Assembly: GCA_002286855.1 (NCBI GenBank)
Contig: NRSV01000024.1
Location: 62,001 to 126,000, forward strand
Length of the DNA: 64,000 nucleotides
Direction of reading: 5' to 3'
From: Bipolaris cookei
Lineage: Eukaryota; Ascomycota; Dothideomycetes; Pleosporales; Pleosporaceae
The notes beneath the pieces are model-generated. The model ran no database searches. It had not been told where the DNA came from and worked only from the letters and a program-made list of their open reading frames with translations. Shown here piece by piece: positions 17,719 to 28,090 of the stretch (the stretch's first letter is position 1; every line of letters starts with the position of its first letter). The position numbers were made by a program, and so were the translations under genes.

Positions 17719-20700
17719 CTATGAAGCTAGTGGACCTGCTGCTGCTGCTGACTGTGCATTCTCAGTCACTGGCGCACCAGAGCTTGCGTCCGCATTCATT
17801 GTCTGTGGCGTAATGGTGACTGTTGACCCCGATGAGGCATGCATGGGTCCAGATGGTGTCGACTTTGGTTCACTAGACGGTGGAGCTGCAGCTGCAGCTT
17901 CTGACTGTACCGGCGCATCCGCCTTAGCTTCAGGTACGCTTTCTGCATTCGTCATGGATGATGCAGGAGCCCCTGGCAGTGATTGAGGCACCGTTGCAGC
18001 AACTGGTGACAGCGGACTTCTTTCCGGCGACCGCGCTATGGAAATGGGTTCCGTCAACGCCGCAGGAAGGTTCGTCCTGAGCGCCATTGAGTTGCTCCCT
18101 CGCTCAGGGCTCGATTTATTAGCAGCCGCCGTCGGTGGCGTAGGGCTAGGACCAGTGGGCGTGACATCATTCGACTTGTCCGCTTTAGGCTGCGACTGTT
18201 CCGTAGCGTGCGGTATATCTGATGGTCTGCCGCGACCAGCAATACTTTCACTTTGCTGCGCCAGATTCTGCGGCAGAGGCCCATAGTTTGAGCTTCCCGG
18301 CGGACTCTTGGCCCTTTCCCTCCTGTCTACACGATCTCTGTGATCCTGCCTCCGCTTGTGGAACCAATCGAAAGCTCCCTTCTTTTCAGTTTTGTCGTGG
18401 TCTGGCGGGCTGCCAACTACTATGGACCCTTCTGAGCCATGCACATGTTCATACTGACCACTTCGGCGCCCGTTGCCCGTCCATCCGGAACTGCTGGCAA
18501 ACGAACTCATACTCTTGTCCGCGCCAATCACGGACCCGCGTAGGTCAGTCTGGCTCGCTGTAGGCGTTGCCTTGCTCTCCCCTCGTCGGTGGCCCTTCCA
18601 GAAGCTACGCTTCTCTTCTTTCGGCGCATCTTCAGCCAACTCGGTTTCCGAGTACTCTGTCGCGGTCGAGTGTGACCTAAAGGAAGCAGAAGGCGACATG
18701 CTGGGCTTCAGAGTGTTGCCTGAAGCCTTTGACGAGTTTGTGTCGTGAATGGCTTCCTTGGAGCTGTTTGAGTGCGACTGACCTTGTGCAAACGCAGGTT
18801 GGGGCGGATGCAATGGTGAGGGAGGGCCATGGCCTGATTGTGATCCTCCAAAACCAGCCTCGCTGCCACCAAGAGAATGTGTAGAACTATGGGTACTTTG
18901 GCTCACGCTGTTTGGCATTCTCTTCTTCTGGAGCTTGTTGGGCTTACGGCCATCCTTCCCATCATCGGATTTACCAGTAGGTGAGGCACTTACTTTCGAC
19001 AGAATTTGGGTAAACGTGCGTACAGCAGGCGTCATTTCGACTGCAGGCCCAGAATCGACAGGCCCAGAATCGACAGGCCCTTCAAGAAATTCTGAGCGTT
19101 CGCGCGTAGGTGTATGATGAGGACTGCGTTGGGGACTGCGAAGGCCATTGCTAGGCGTGGTAGACCGTGGGGGTGAGAGAGACTGTGCAGCCTGTGCAAT
19201 GACATTGGGTGTGGTAGGCTGGCTTGGTGGGATCACGCCAGGTGAAGCAAGTGGGAAAGCACCAGGAATGTTTTGAACCCCAGGGCTGGTTGGAGGCATG
19301 CTTCGTCGGTTAAGTACAGTTGACGGTGTAAGATTGTTAGGTCCAGGGGCAACTTCGAATGGCTTCGGCATCTCTATCTTGTTTGGAGGTACAGTCTGCG
19401 CTCGTTTGGGGACTGCCACTTCAGGCTCAGGGGGCTGTGTTGCTACGGTTTGTTCTGCCGCAGGTGCTGTACTCTGTAAGGCCTCAGATTGGTGCGGATG
19501 CTGTTGAACCTCTGGTTTCGCATGAGCATGGGTCACTGGGGCATTTGCGGTCTCTGGTGCTAAAAGCTCGCTCTTGACCTCTTCCACCGTAGAAGTAGTT
19601 TGTTTCGATGGAGGGAAGCGCGGGCTGCCGATCGCTGGGGTGCGCTTCGAGGGTAGTGTATTGCTTCGGTGCACTCCTGAGGTAGTCGGTGAAGCAAATG
19701 CTGGAGTAATTGGGCTAGGGACAGCCCCGGAATGACGAGAGCGCTTCGAAGATGTTGATACATTTCTCCGAACTCCACCTTGCATGCGCAGACTCTCTGC
19801 ACCGGCGCTAGAAGTCGTCGAAGCTGAACGACCAATACCAGTGCTATTGCGGCCAGGAGTGGTTGGTGTTCTGGCCTGTGGGGTAGATGGCCCGCTTTCA
19901 ATGTGCTTGACTGTACCCTCGTCGACAGCCGTGCCCTCCATGCCAATCAAAAAATGATCCTGGTTGTCGATGAGAAAGATCAGCACGTCTTGGCTAAGGC
20001 GGTAGTCTTGCGGTGACATATCGTGCTGGGGATGAGATAATAGCCCCGGCTGGAAGATGGCAGCGAGATTCGACGTCGTCATCTTGTTGACATCAGCTTT
20101 GGCGGCAAAAACTGCAAGAAGATCCAAGATATATAACAACAGCTGCCTATTCAGAGACGGCAGGGCCTTGATTTGGTGTTGATATATGCGCACGGCGGCG
20201 TCTGGGTCAAAGCCTCCGATGGAAGGGGCCTGTCCTTCGCAGGGCCCGACAGCTTCGGCCTGGTGGCCTTTGAGGGGGTCCCTAAAAGGATCGTAGTGCT
20301 GCAGGGGGATTATAGGCTCTGGCAGGTTGTTGAAGTAACGGCGCAAAATGTTTGCGGCATCGTGAACCGTGTAGCCAGACCAATCGAGGCCCTTTCCATA
20401 TCTTGGCGGCGTGTCAAAGGCTGTTTTGAGTTCCTTGATCCTCTTTTCCGAACCGGCCAGCCGAAAGATGCCTTCCACGTCGGTTGCTGTGCGCGGGTTA
20501 ACAGCTGGTGGCAGATGTGCTTTGGCTTCACTGACCCTTTTCCTTCAAGAAGACACCGCATTTTGCGACGACAATGGGGACATAGCCGTAGATATAGCTC
20601 TCGCCATGTTCATTGAAGAGCGAGATTGCGACATTGGCGTAGGGGATGCTCTGGATGAGGGGAACGCCAAAGATGCCGGGGAGGGCTTGATCTAAGTGTG

Positions 20701-20934
20701 CGCGCAGGGCAGTCAGTGATTGCGCGCGGGAAACAAAGCGGGCGACTGCGGCGGCGGCGGCGGCAGCGTACCTTTGTCGTCGTCCTTCTTCGCGGGGCGC
20801 TTGCTAAACTGCCTCCACCACGAGGTCAAATCCCGCTTGGACGAGGCAGGCTCAGGAGTGGCCAACGGGGCAGGCTGGGGCTCCCCATTGCGCACGCGCG
20901 GAGTCTGGGGATTGGTGTGCGTGCCTGCGGGCAT
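17719..20934 (-). CDS. Rho GTPase-activating protein, Sac7/Bag7-like
   Basis: Three exons (20772-20934, 20536-20691, 17719-20486) give 1028 residues. The junctions are in phase and restore the continuous RhoGAP motif VVAKCGVFLKEKATDVEG. The RhoGAP domain spans about residues 60-280: GIFRLAGSEKRIKEL carries the catalytic arginine, and NLAAIFQPGLL is the later conserved block. The order PYANVAISLF then YIYGYVPIVVAKCG resembles the Sac7/Bag7 type that acts on Rho1 in the cell-integrity pathway. The remaining 750 residues are Ser/Pro-rich, disordered and repetitive, including a triplicated GPVDS-type element near 19050-19085 and a basic KKEKR cluster. The first in-frame ATG after an upstream stop is at 20934; an earlier non-coding exon cannot be ruled out. 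A GCC-rich run lies in intron 1. Confidence 0.9.
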
Positions 20935-22232
20935 GGCAAGCGCGGAGGGGAGGGGTTCCGAAGAGCGATGGCTGCTCTCCAGAGCAAAAAGAAGAGGAGC
21001 AACGGGCGGGCAGTCGTCGATCGCAGGCGGTGCTGTGGAGTTGGCTCTTGTTCCAGGCACAGGTGGACCCCGAGTGGGCAGGCAAGGCGGCAGCTATCTG
21101 GGGGGGCCACTACGTGACGTCGGCTTCTGGTAGCGAGGGATGCGCAAGAGCTGCCAACAGGCGTCCTCCTCGTATTCCGCGACCGCTCTTCGCTCAGTCA
21201 GGCGGTGCACAGCAGAACGAGGCGGGAGGGGCGCGGGCTGGTCACGATGCGCGGGCGAGCGGGCGGGTGGATGGGTGAGGGAGTGGGCGAGAGGTGCGAG
21301 AGAGAGGGAGCGAGAGCGAGAGTAGCGAGCCAGCCAGCAAGCGACGCGACTCTACTCTGGCCTGGTCTGGTCTGGGGGGGGGGGCAGAGAGCGAGAGGGG
21401 GGCAGCAAATTGGTAAGGGCGGGCAGTTAGGAGTGGGCACAGATGCACGGCTTGCGTGTCCAAAGGCGCTTTTCAAGGCATGTGTGGGCGTAGAGATGGC
21501 GACGCTGAAACTGGGGCTCGGAGCGACAAAGAGAGCATGCATGCAGGGCTGCTGGCTTGCGTAGGTGATGCTCGCTCCCAGGCGAGGCGAGGAGTTCGAG
21601 TGGCTGCCCGATGACAACAGCAGCGTGTGCCTGCCGGCCAATCCACGCAAAACGGCATCGCGTCGCCTGACATGCCTACATGCAGCCTGGAATCATTGCC
21701 ACAGCCATGCAGCCAGAGAGGGAGAGGGACAGAGGGAGCATGCTGCGCTATAATTAACCCCCATGGCTCCATACATACGTACTCATGTACATACATACGC
21801 ACACAGTACACGCACACACGTACATACACACAAACTCCCGTTTTGAAACTGCGTCTCGGGCGCATTGTACATACGCATGGATTGCCCATGGCCGGCCTGC
21901 ACCGCAGCGTGCACAACGAGTAGTAGCACCTACGTGCTTTTCCATAACCATATATATCATTGCCAATGGCAGTCATGTCCATGAGACATGCTTCTGCTCT
22001 TACTAATCCAGACGTGGGCAAGTATCTTACGTAGTCCACGCCCACACCGTATCCCACGACTCGTCTTTATATAGTAGTACAAATGGCCTTTTTCTGTACC
22101 AGCGCATGACTGGGCTGGCCACTATATCCAACCCCGAGTATCGCACGCTTTGCAGTCGGCATTGCGCACGTCGTCTCTCATCGCTACTTGGCAGCCTTTG
22201 TCTCTCCGCCGCAGAGATTTCCCTCTGTCCAT
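20935..22232. other. GC-rich intergenic region
   Basis: 1.3 kb between the RhoGAP start and the Tim9 3' end. It is GC-rich near the RhoGAP gene, with a run of 11 or more G residues near 21374. No gene is supported; the many open frames reflect base composition. Confidence 0.55.
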
Positions 22233-22622
22233 CTATCTTCCGCCCATACCGCCGCCCTGAGCCATGGCGGCATTCTGTTCTTGGAAGCGGTCGCCTAGTC
22301 GCTGCGAGCCCTTCATGTGCTTGTCGACGCATCGCATCACGCAGCTCTCTTCGCGCGAGGTGAGAGACTTGCTCTCGAAGCCGTTGACACAATGGTCAAA
22401 GCATTGCTGCACAAGGTTCGAGTACATCTGCCATCCCATATCAGTTGTTGAAGCACAAGAATCGACATAAAAGACGCTCTACATACGTTCATGAATTCCT
22501 TCATCTGCTTCTTCTCCATGCGCGACTGCAGCTCGCGCTGCTCAGATGCTGTGAGGCTAGAGACGCTGCATTAGCTTTTGTGCAATGTTTCGCTGCCGAA
22601 ATTAATTCACGTACGAGTCCAT
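22233..22622 (-). CDS. TIM9: Mitochondrial import chaperone Tim9
   Basis: Three exons (22615-22622, 22487-22556, 22233-22427) give 90 residues. The first coding exon is only 8 nt (MDS is split). The protein has the two small-Tim C-x3-C motifs, CFDHC and CVMRC, in the twin-Cys spacing that is oxidised by Mia40/Erv1. The motifs NGFESKSLTSREE and FQEQNAAM identify it as Tim9 rather than Tim8, 10 or 13. It forms the Tim9-Tim10 hexamer that carries hydrophobic precursors through the intermembrane space. Length is normal for the family. The Hot13 gene at 30089, whose product helps small-Tim oxidation, lies about 8 kb away. Confidence 0.95.
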
Positions 22623-22923
22623 GATTACTGCCTTTGTTTATCTTTGTCGGAAAGTTCGAGTGAGATTGGCCGGTGCAGGGTATCCGAATCAGAAATTTGG
22701 CATGACGTCGGGTTGGTTTGTGACAGACGACACAGGCGTTTCAAAGTGGGGCGCGCTGCCCTAGAGGTCACTGCTAATTGGCTAGCGCTTAGAGCCATGT
22801 TCAAGGATAGCCTCGCCCACGAGGAAGGATTGCCTATAGTTACACTGCTCAAAGTTAAATATGGCACAGTCTGCGTATTCACACCATAGCGTTTTCAACA
22901 CCTTGTATTGCAAATATCCAAGC
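22623..22923. other. Intergenic, no gene seen
   Basis: 301 bp between the Tim9 start and the F-box gene 3' end. It must hold the Tim9 promoter. No open frame is supported. Confidence 0.5.
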
Positions 22924-24297
22924 TCAACCTCCTTCAACCTCAACAGTCGATGTTTGACAATCTAACGTGCGATCCCTGACCCAATTCCCATGCCCTTCGC
23001 TCTTCCACCCAATCCCCCTCTTTCTCAGCAAATCCATACACTCTTCAACCTCAATTGCCAGCTGCTTGCTACCGCAGTCTCTGCTTGCAAACTTTGCCTG
23101 GTCCGCAAAGTCAAACACACCTAAATAGCTCGCAATTACTTTGTAACTCTCGCGCCACTCGAGCCAAAAGTCACTTGACTGCGCTCTGCCCCTTCTCTTG
23201 CCGTCGCTGAGCACGTTGTTCTCTGGTCCAGGTGCTAGCTGTACACTGATTTTATTGACCGTTTGGATGCGGTGAAGAGCGCGAACAATCGAAGTAATGT
23301 TTGTGGCAAATGGAAAGACGCCTGTGAAGCTGAACGATGTCATGTTGCAGCATGGCTGCGTTTCCCTGAACAGGCGTATGAGTAAATGGAAAAGTATCCT
23401 TGGCGGTTGCTTCAAATGGTATTCATATGTGCTGTACGCGGCAATGGAAGAGCCCTCGTTATAAGCCATATGATACCAAGGTCTTTGATGGATGAGAGCA
23501 GAGCCCCATGTCCGGCAATTCTCTTGCATATGAGTAGTACGGGGCGGTTCAGCCTGAATCAGCTCGATGTAGTGCATTTTCATCTCAAAAGCCCACACAT
23601 CGTTGCTCCGCATCGGTGAATCCAGCAGCCCAGCCATGGTTGATGGCGGGGCAGCAACGACAATGCGTGTAGGCTCTAGGTGAGAGAATATTTGCGTCCA
23701 GATGTCAGTCACCCCGCGAGCTAACGGTGTCTCTGCAGCAGATACATGAGACAGCTTGTATTCCTTGTTGGTATGCACCACCACGCTCTTGATGTGATGC
23801 TTCAGTGCGTAATGTGCCACGAATCGACAAAAGTCTGTAAATGTTCTCGGAAGATGTGGAAGCCATAAAATGTTTGGTACCGACTTGAGAAACTCATCCC
23901 CCTCTTGGATACGGCATAAATTGACGAGAACATCATCCATGGCTGGCTTGAATGCGAAACCCGAGCTGCTCTTGAACTTGCTCCGTAGTTTTGTGTAAAT
24001 GACGAATTCGTGATTACTCAGTTTGGTTAATTGTTCCTGCATACTATCGACGAGCCGTGCGTCCAAAGGCACCCATTGCGGCTCGTCGTCCAGTGGTATC
24101 CGCGAATAGCGGAAGAGTATTGGTAGAACAATCTTTCTCCAGCGCCATGACACCTGGGACAAGTTTTTGAGTGGAGTGAATTCGGATTGTGTCAGATGTT
24201 CAGAAGGCTCGTGAGTAAACTTTGTGGTTGATGGCGGTTCATGGTTTACTAGTTGTGAAGCAATTTGCGATAAAAGCTCGTTCGGCAGCGACTGCAT
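22924..24297 (-). CDS. F-box domain protein
   Basis: A single exon of 457 residues from ATG at 24297 (MQSLPNELLSQIASQL), which is the start of an F-box: L-P-x-E-L-L near the N-terminus and then LSQVSWRWRKIVLPILF at about 40-60. F-box proteins bind Skp1 and bring substrates to SCF ubiquitin ligases. The remaining 400 residues contain no repeat family that I recognise, such as WD40 or LRR, so the substrate is unknown. In plant-associated ascomycetes this class is large and variable. No splice site is needed. Confidence 0.8.
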   Translation of the reverse strand: MQSLPNELLSQIASQLVNHEPPSTTKFTHEPSEHLTQSEFTPLKNLSQVSWRWRKIVLPILFRYSRIPLDDEPQWVPLDARLVDSMQEQLTKLSNHEFVIYTKLRSKFKSSSGFAFKPAMDDVLVNLCRIQEGDEFLKSVPNILWLPHLPRTFTDFCRFVAHYALKHHIKSVVVHTNKEYKLSHVSAAETPLARGVTDIWTQIFSHLEPTRIVVAAPPSTMAGLLDSPMRSNDVWAFEMKMHYIELIQAEPPRTTHMQENCRTWGSALIHQRPWYHMAYNEGSSIAAYSTYEYHLKQPPRILFHLLIRLFRETQPCCNMTSFSFTGVFPFATNITSIVRALHRIQTVNKISVQLAPGPENNVLSDGKRRGRAQSSDFWLEWRESYKVIASYLGVFDFADQAKFASRDCGSKQLAIEVEECMDLLRKRGIGWKSEGHGNWVRDRTLDCQTSTVEVEGG

Positions 24298-24608
24298 AGC
24301 GACGAGTCGACTAAACCCTTGTTTCAAATCTTATCACACGAGACGACGATCAGTTTTCTTTTGGAGTGGAGAATCCAAAAATGGCCAAATGGTCATGTAG
24401 AGTTGTATGCCCAGAGTTTAGGTAGGAAGGTCGTCGGACTAATGGTCCCACTATCGTCCCCGCAACTGTTCATGTTGTGTCATACCGTTTCTGGTTAGCG
24501 GCTCTAATCATTGGGACATTGTGCGTCGCAATCACTCATGGAATACTACAGATATACGAAAAAATGCTTCGAATATATTTTACTGCTCACTATCCGCCTC
24601 GATTCAGG
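24298..24608. other. Intergenic, no gene seen
   Basis: 311 bp between the F-box gene start and the Dcg1-like gene 3' end. No supportable open frame. Confidence 0.5.
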
Positions 24609-25393
24609 TTAGAAGCTAGCACGTATAGCACCCTCTAGCCATGCAACACCGGCCATGACTCCGTCCACAACCCTTACTCTCTTACCCTCGACATCTCCCA
24701 ACTCCTCTACACATGCCTCCTTGACCATCTCATTCATGCCAGCCATACCCGCGCAGCCCAAACAGATGGCGCCAACCTTATCTTTCTTCAAAAGCCTCTT
24801 CACGGCATCTTTCATCCGTTTGCGCACCTCATCGGCAGGCGCATCATGCAGATCCGTGGCGTTGAGCCCTGTTGTTTCCACGCCCGCAAAGCGCTTGCTA
24901 GCTTCTGAACCCGTGCCCAAAAATTCAATTGTAGCATCAGTCAGGATGGACTCCCAAACCTTGCCTGTGCTTACGATGCCAAACTTTTCGTCAGGATGTA
25001 TAATCTGAAGTGATGTGCCCACACTGGCCTCGAATATACCAGTGACGGGTTTGCGAGAGCCCCTCACAGTAGCGTGCTCTTTTAGGCGTGGCACCAGAGG
25101 ATGCTTCGAGTAGCATGCAACGAGGAAGCCATCGTAGCGTGCGAGGTCTTTCTCCAAAGCGGGCAGGCAATGGTCTACCGACTCAACAGCGTCGTCTTCA
25201 TTGTTGATGCTCTTTGGACCCGAGGGTGCAGTGAAATACTTGTGTGCGGTCTACTAGCTACAGTTAGTTGCTGGATCGCTGCTGTGAGTGGCGTTTGATT
25301 GACGTCTTTGAATTGTAGCGCATCGACAAGTGGCTTGAGGCCATTCGTCATTTGCTCCGTAGAGTTTGGATTGATGACGAGAACGGAGCGCAT
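24609..25393 (-). CDS. Asp/Glu/hydantoin racemase family protein, Dcg1-like
   Basis: Exons 25304-25393 and 24609-25238 join across a 65-bp intron (donor GTCAAT, acceptor CACAAG, branch site CTAAC) to give 239 residues. The N-terminus MRSVLVINPNST is the phosphate/substrate loop of the family. The join produces the conserved YFTAPSGP stretch. Two cysteines in the right places, Cys72 (VACYSKHP) and Cys192 (LGCAGM), are the acid/base pair of the racemase mechanism. Yeast DCG1 is regulated with allantoin and nitrogen-catabolism genes, and bacterial relatives racemise hydantoins or allantoin. The donor is not the usual GTRAGT, which is the weak point of the model; reading through destroys the family motif. 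Confidence 0.88.
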
Positions 25394-25923
25394 CTTGCTA
25401 TATCTGGAGCTGTGGCCGTGACGATACTCGCCCATGAGTCTACTTTGATTTATGTAGAAGCTGCCTTTGCAAGTGCCATTTGCCCCGCATCAAGGTTGAC
25501 CTAATGGCGTGGGATAGGAGAGGTGGATCTTGAGTCCAGGGTGTGACGTGTTACGTCATTCTTTCAATAAAGGCTTGGCACTTGTCTCAAGCTGTTTGTA
25601 AACAAGGAGTGGTGACGATAGCACTAAAATCTCAAATATGTTTATTTTATTAGGCTACTGAGGTTATGGAACATATATGATTCTGGTCGCGTGTGTGTGT
25701 GTGTGTGTGTGTGTGCGTGTGACTTCACATGCATGTAACTCTAGGAAGCTATGCACAGCTTCCACTTGTTCACCGCCGTTCAGACTCGAGCCGTAACGCC
25801 ATCGCAAAACAAAGGTATCAAGATATGGAGGTGTTGAGAGCTACGCACGTAAGCTGATGGTCATCTTTTGTGAGCCTGTTCGACGTACAAGTCGTGGATC
25901 GTTGATGCGAGGAAGGTGGATGC
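25394..25923. other. Intergenic with GT dinucleotide repeat
   Basis: 530 bp between the Dcg1-like gene start and the small spliced candidate gene. It contains a GT microsatellite and otherwise nothing I can support. Confidence 0.55.
25691..25720. repeat. GT dinucleotide microsatellite
   Basis: An almost pure run of GT units with one GC interruption near its right end. It is upstream of the Dcg1-like gene. Confidence 0.9.
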
Positions 25924-26103
25924 TTAGCGGAAGCAAGAGAAACCACCGCACGAGATGCGAAAAGGTGCGCGCCGAACACCGTGTTTGTCAACAACGATAC
26001 CGCCGCCTGTAAGCCTTTTAGCTGCTGCTTGACGACTTTAAAGTGTCAGCTTCATCTTACCAGCCCTCTTTCCGCCAAAGCCCTTGTGCCACATGAGACC
26101 CAT
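25924..26103 (-). CDS. Candidate small spliced gene, 41 residues
   Basis: An ATG in strong context (ACAACCATGG, 26101-26103) starts a 43-nt exon ending in a near-perfect donor GTAAGA. A 54-bp intron follows, with a CTGAC branch site and a GGCTTACAG acceptor. The second exon (25924-26006) keeps the frame and ends at TAA, giving 41 residues. The product is glycine-rich and basic (MGLMWHKGFGGKRAGG at its start, ending GGFSCFR) and carries two cysteines. I do not recognise the protein. The evidence is the start context, intron quality and frame continuity, not homology, so it could also be a spliced non-coding RNA. Confidence 0.45.
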
Positions 26104-26603
26104 GGTTGTAGTATGAATGTATGTTTGTTCGTGGATACGTGTAGGTGTGAGTGAAGTATGTGAAATAGGAATTTAGTGGGGAAGTACTGCGAGGTACGAT
26201 GGAGAGGTGGAGCAGGGACAGTTATATATTGTATGTGGCTGGCTACGTTGGCCCAAATAGGTGAAGCAAGATTGTTGTACATTTGCGTCATCCGTGGCTG
26301 ATGGTTGAGGCCAAGAGCTTGGAAGTAGCACTGCCACAGCTACAGACCACACATTCTCGACTACTAGACTCTTGCCAGCCCGAAGCTTGCACAGGACAAG
26401 CCGATCGACAAGACAACTCGCCACGTCTGGATCGAGGCGCAAGGGAGAAGTAGACCCCTTTTTCATGACCATGCTTTTGGTCGAGACCCTTAGAAGCGGC
26501 ACGTGAGGCAAAACACAACTTGATCCACTGAGGAGCAAAGTTACGAAACGAAGTATCACACGTGGAGCACTTTGCACATGAATTCCCATGGCTTGCTATG
26601 AAC
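26104..26603. other. Intergenic, no further gene seen
   Basis: 500 bp between the small spliced candidate gene and the 3' end of FUR1. A TTATATATT element near 26222-26230 may serve as a TATA box for the small gene. Confidence 0.45.
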
Positions 26604-27463
26604 TTATTTTCCCAGTGTCAAGAATAGCCTGTCTCCAATGTCGCCTAGTCCCGGCTTAATCATGCCTTTCTCATCAACACTCTTATCGCACGCGCCAACC
26701 CACACTTCTACGCCCTCCTCCCACTCACTACAGGCCTTTTGAAGCCCCTCCTCGGTAGCCAGAATACTACAGACAATGATCTTCTTAACACCCCAGTCCT
26801 TGAGCGTATCAATAGCCGCACAAGCCGTCGCACCAGTCGCAATGATGGGATCAACGATGATGGCCAGCTCGGGCTGGGGCTTTGTGGCGCCAGACGTGTG
26901 CGGGGTGTGGTAGGGCAGATTGTTGTAGTACTCGACTGGTTGCAGGGTCGTCTTTTCGCGGTAGAGACCCAGGTGGTGGATGGGGACTGGGGTAGGGAGG
27001 AGAGATGAGAGCGCAGTGACCATAGAGAGACCAGAGCGGAGGATAGGCACGAGCGATATGGCAGAGGGGGCGGGTGAGGTGGTGCTCGTTGTGTACTCAT
27101 ACCCCAGGGGCGACTTGTCCTGTAACCATGTTGTTAATGCATGCGCAGATTACACCATTGCTTGTGCCACACGCACTGAGGGCACACGGTTGATTTTTGC
27201 ATGATGTTTTGAGTGGAAAAAGTGTGCCAATGCTCAGGTGTGTGTGCATATGAATGCAAGGTGGAATGGGGACGTACTGTGCTTCCCTGCTGTGACTTCA
27301 ATCCTGATGCGAGGGCTTCATAGCCCACCATGAGGGCGATTTCATGAACCAGCGTCTGTGCATCACGGGAACCTGTGCTTGCTGACCGTAGCTGGGAGAG
27401 TTTTGCCTGAAGACAAGGATGGGTGGACACGTGTGCGTTCTTGGGGAGGTTGGTGGTTACCAT
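26604..27463 (-). CDS. FUR1: Uracil phosphoribosyltransferase
   Basis: Exons 27278-27463 and 26604-27119, separated by a 158-bp intron (GTACGT...TTACAG), give 233 residues, close to the family length. The N-terminal MVTTNLPKNAHV is the start of fungal Fur1. IVDPIIATGATA (residues about 150-161) is the PRPP-binding loop, and PILRSGLSM is the other conserved block. The enzyme makes UMP from uracil and PRPP in pyrimidine salvage and is what makes fungi sensitive to 5-fluorouracil. The C-terminus GDIGDRLFLTLGK carries the uracil-binding GD motif. Cytosolic. Confidence 0.95.
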
Positions 27464-28090
27464 GATGTGCGTATGTCTGTATTTCTGCGTCGAACTGTCA
27501 CGTGCGATTGGGTGGACGGTGCGAGGTCACAGATTCGAAGCAGCCAAGCTTGCGGCGAGATAAGTACGTATGTATATATACAGAGCTTGGGAAGGGAATA
27601 TTGCTTGTTCAATTCACAGCGGGCATGAGATAGGTAGGTCGAGCAGCGCTACCCCAATGCGGGCGATAACAGCTGACCCGGCGTCGGACAGCGCCGCCCA
27701 CGCATGGACGAAACAGGGCTGTCCCTGCGCCAATCGGAGAATACAGAAATCGGGGCCAGTGCTCGTGCACTTGGGCATGGCGCAAAAGCCTTGACAACAA
27801 ATATGGCCCTGACGGGTGTTTATACTTTCTTCTTTGCTTCAGAAGGGGGGCGGAGGTCGAGGGCTGTCTGACGATATATACACGCTACACGACAGCAGGG
27901 GCTGACATCCATCGCGTTACGGGACAGTCTGCTGCGTAGCCTGCCCGACTCTCGCAAATCCATATACAAACAGCCATTATATCCACTCATCTTCTAGGCA
28001 GTGAGGTGAGATGAATTGAGGGGGACCCAGTTTCTGGTACGGGCTCACGTCATTGTACATCCCAATCTGCAGGCACCCGAGACGCCTGCT
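27464..28090. promoter_or_regulatory. Divergent promoter region of FUR1 and fluoride exporter
   Basis: 627 bp between two start codons pointing away from each other. No coding feature is supported. Confidence 0.45.

Noticed and set aside
21198..21650. Proline/serine-rich frames in the GC-rich gap
   Set aside because: Overlapping frames on both strands with no domains; composition effect near the RhoGAP promoter.
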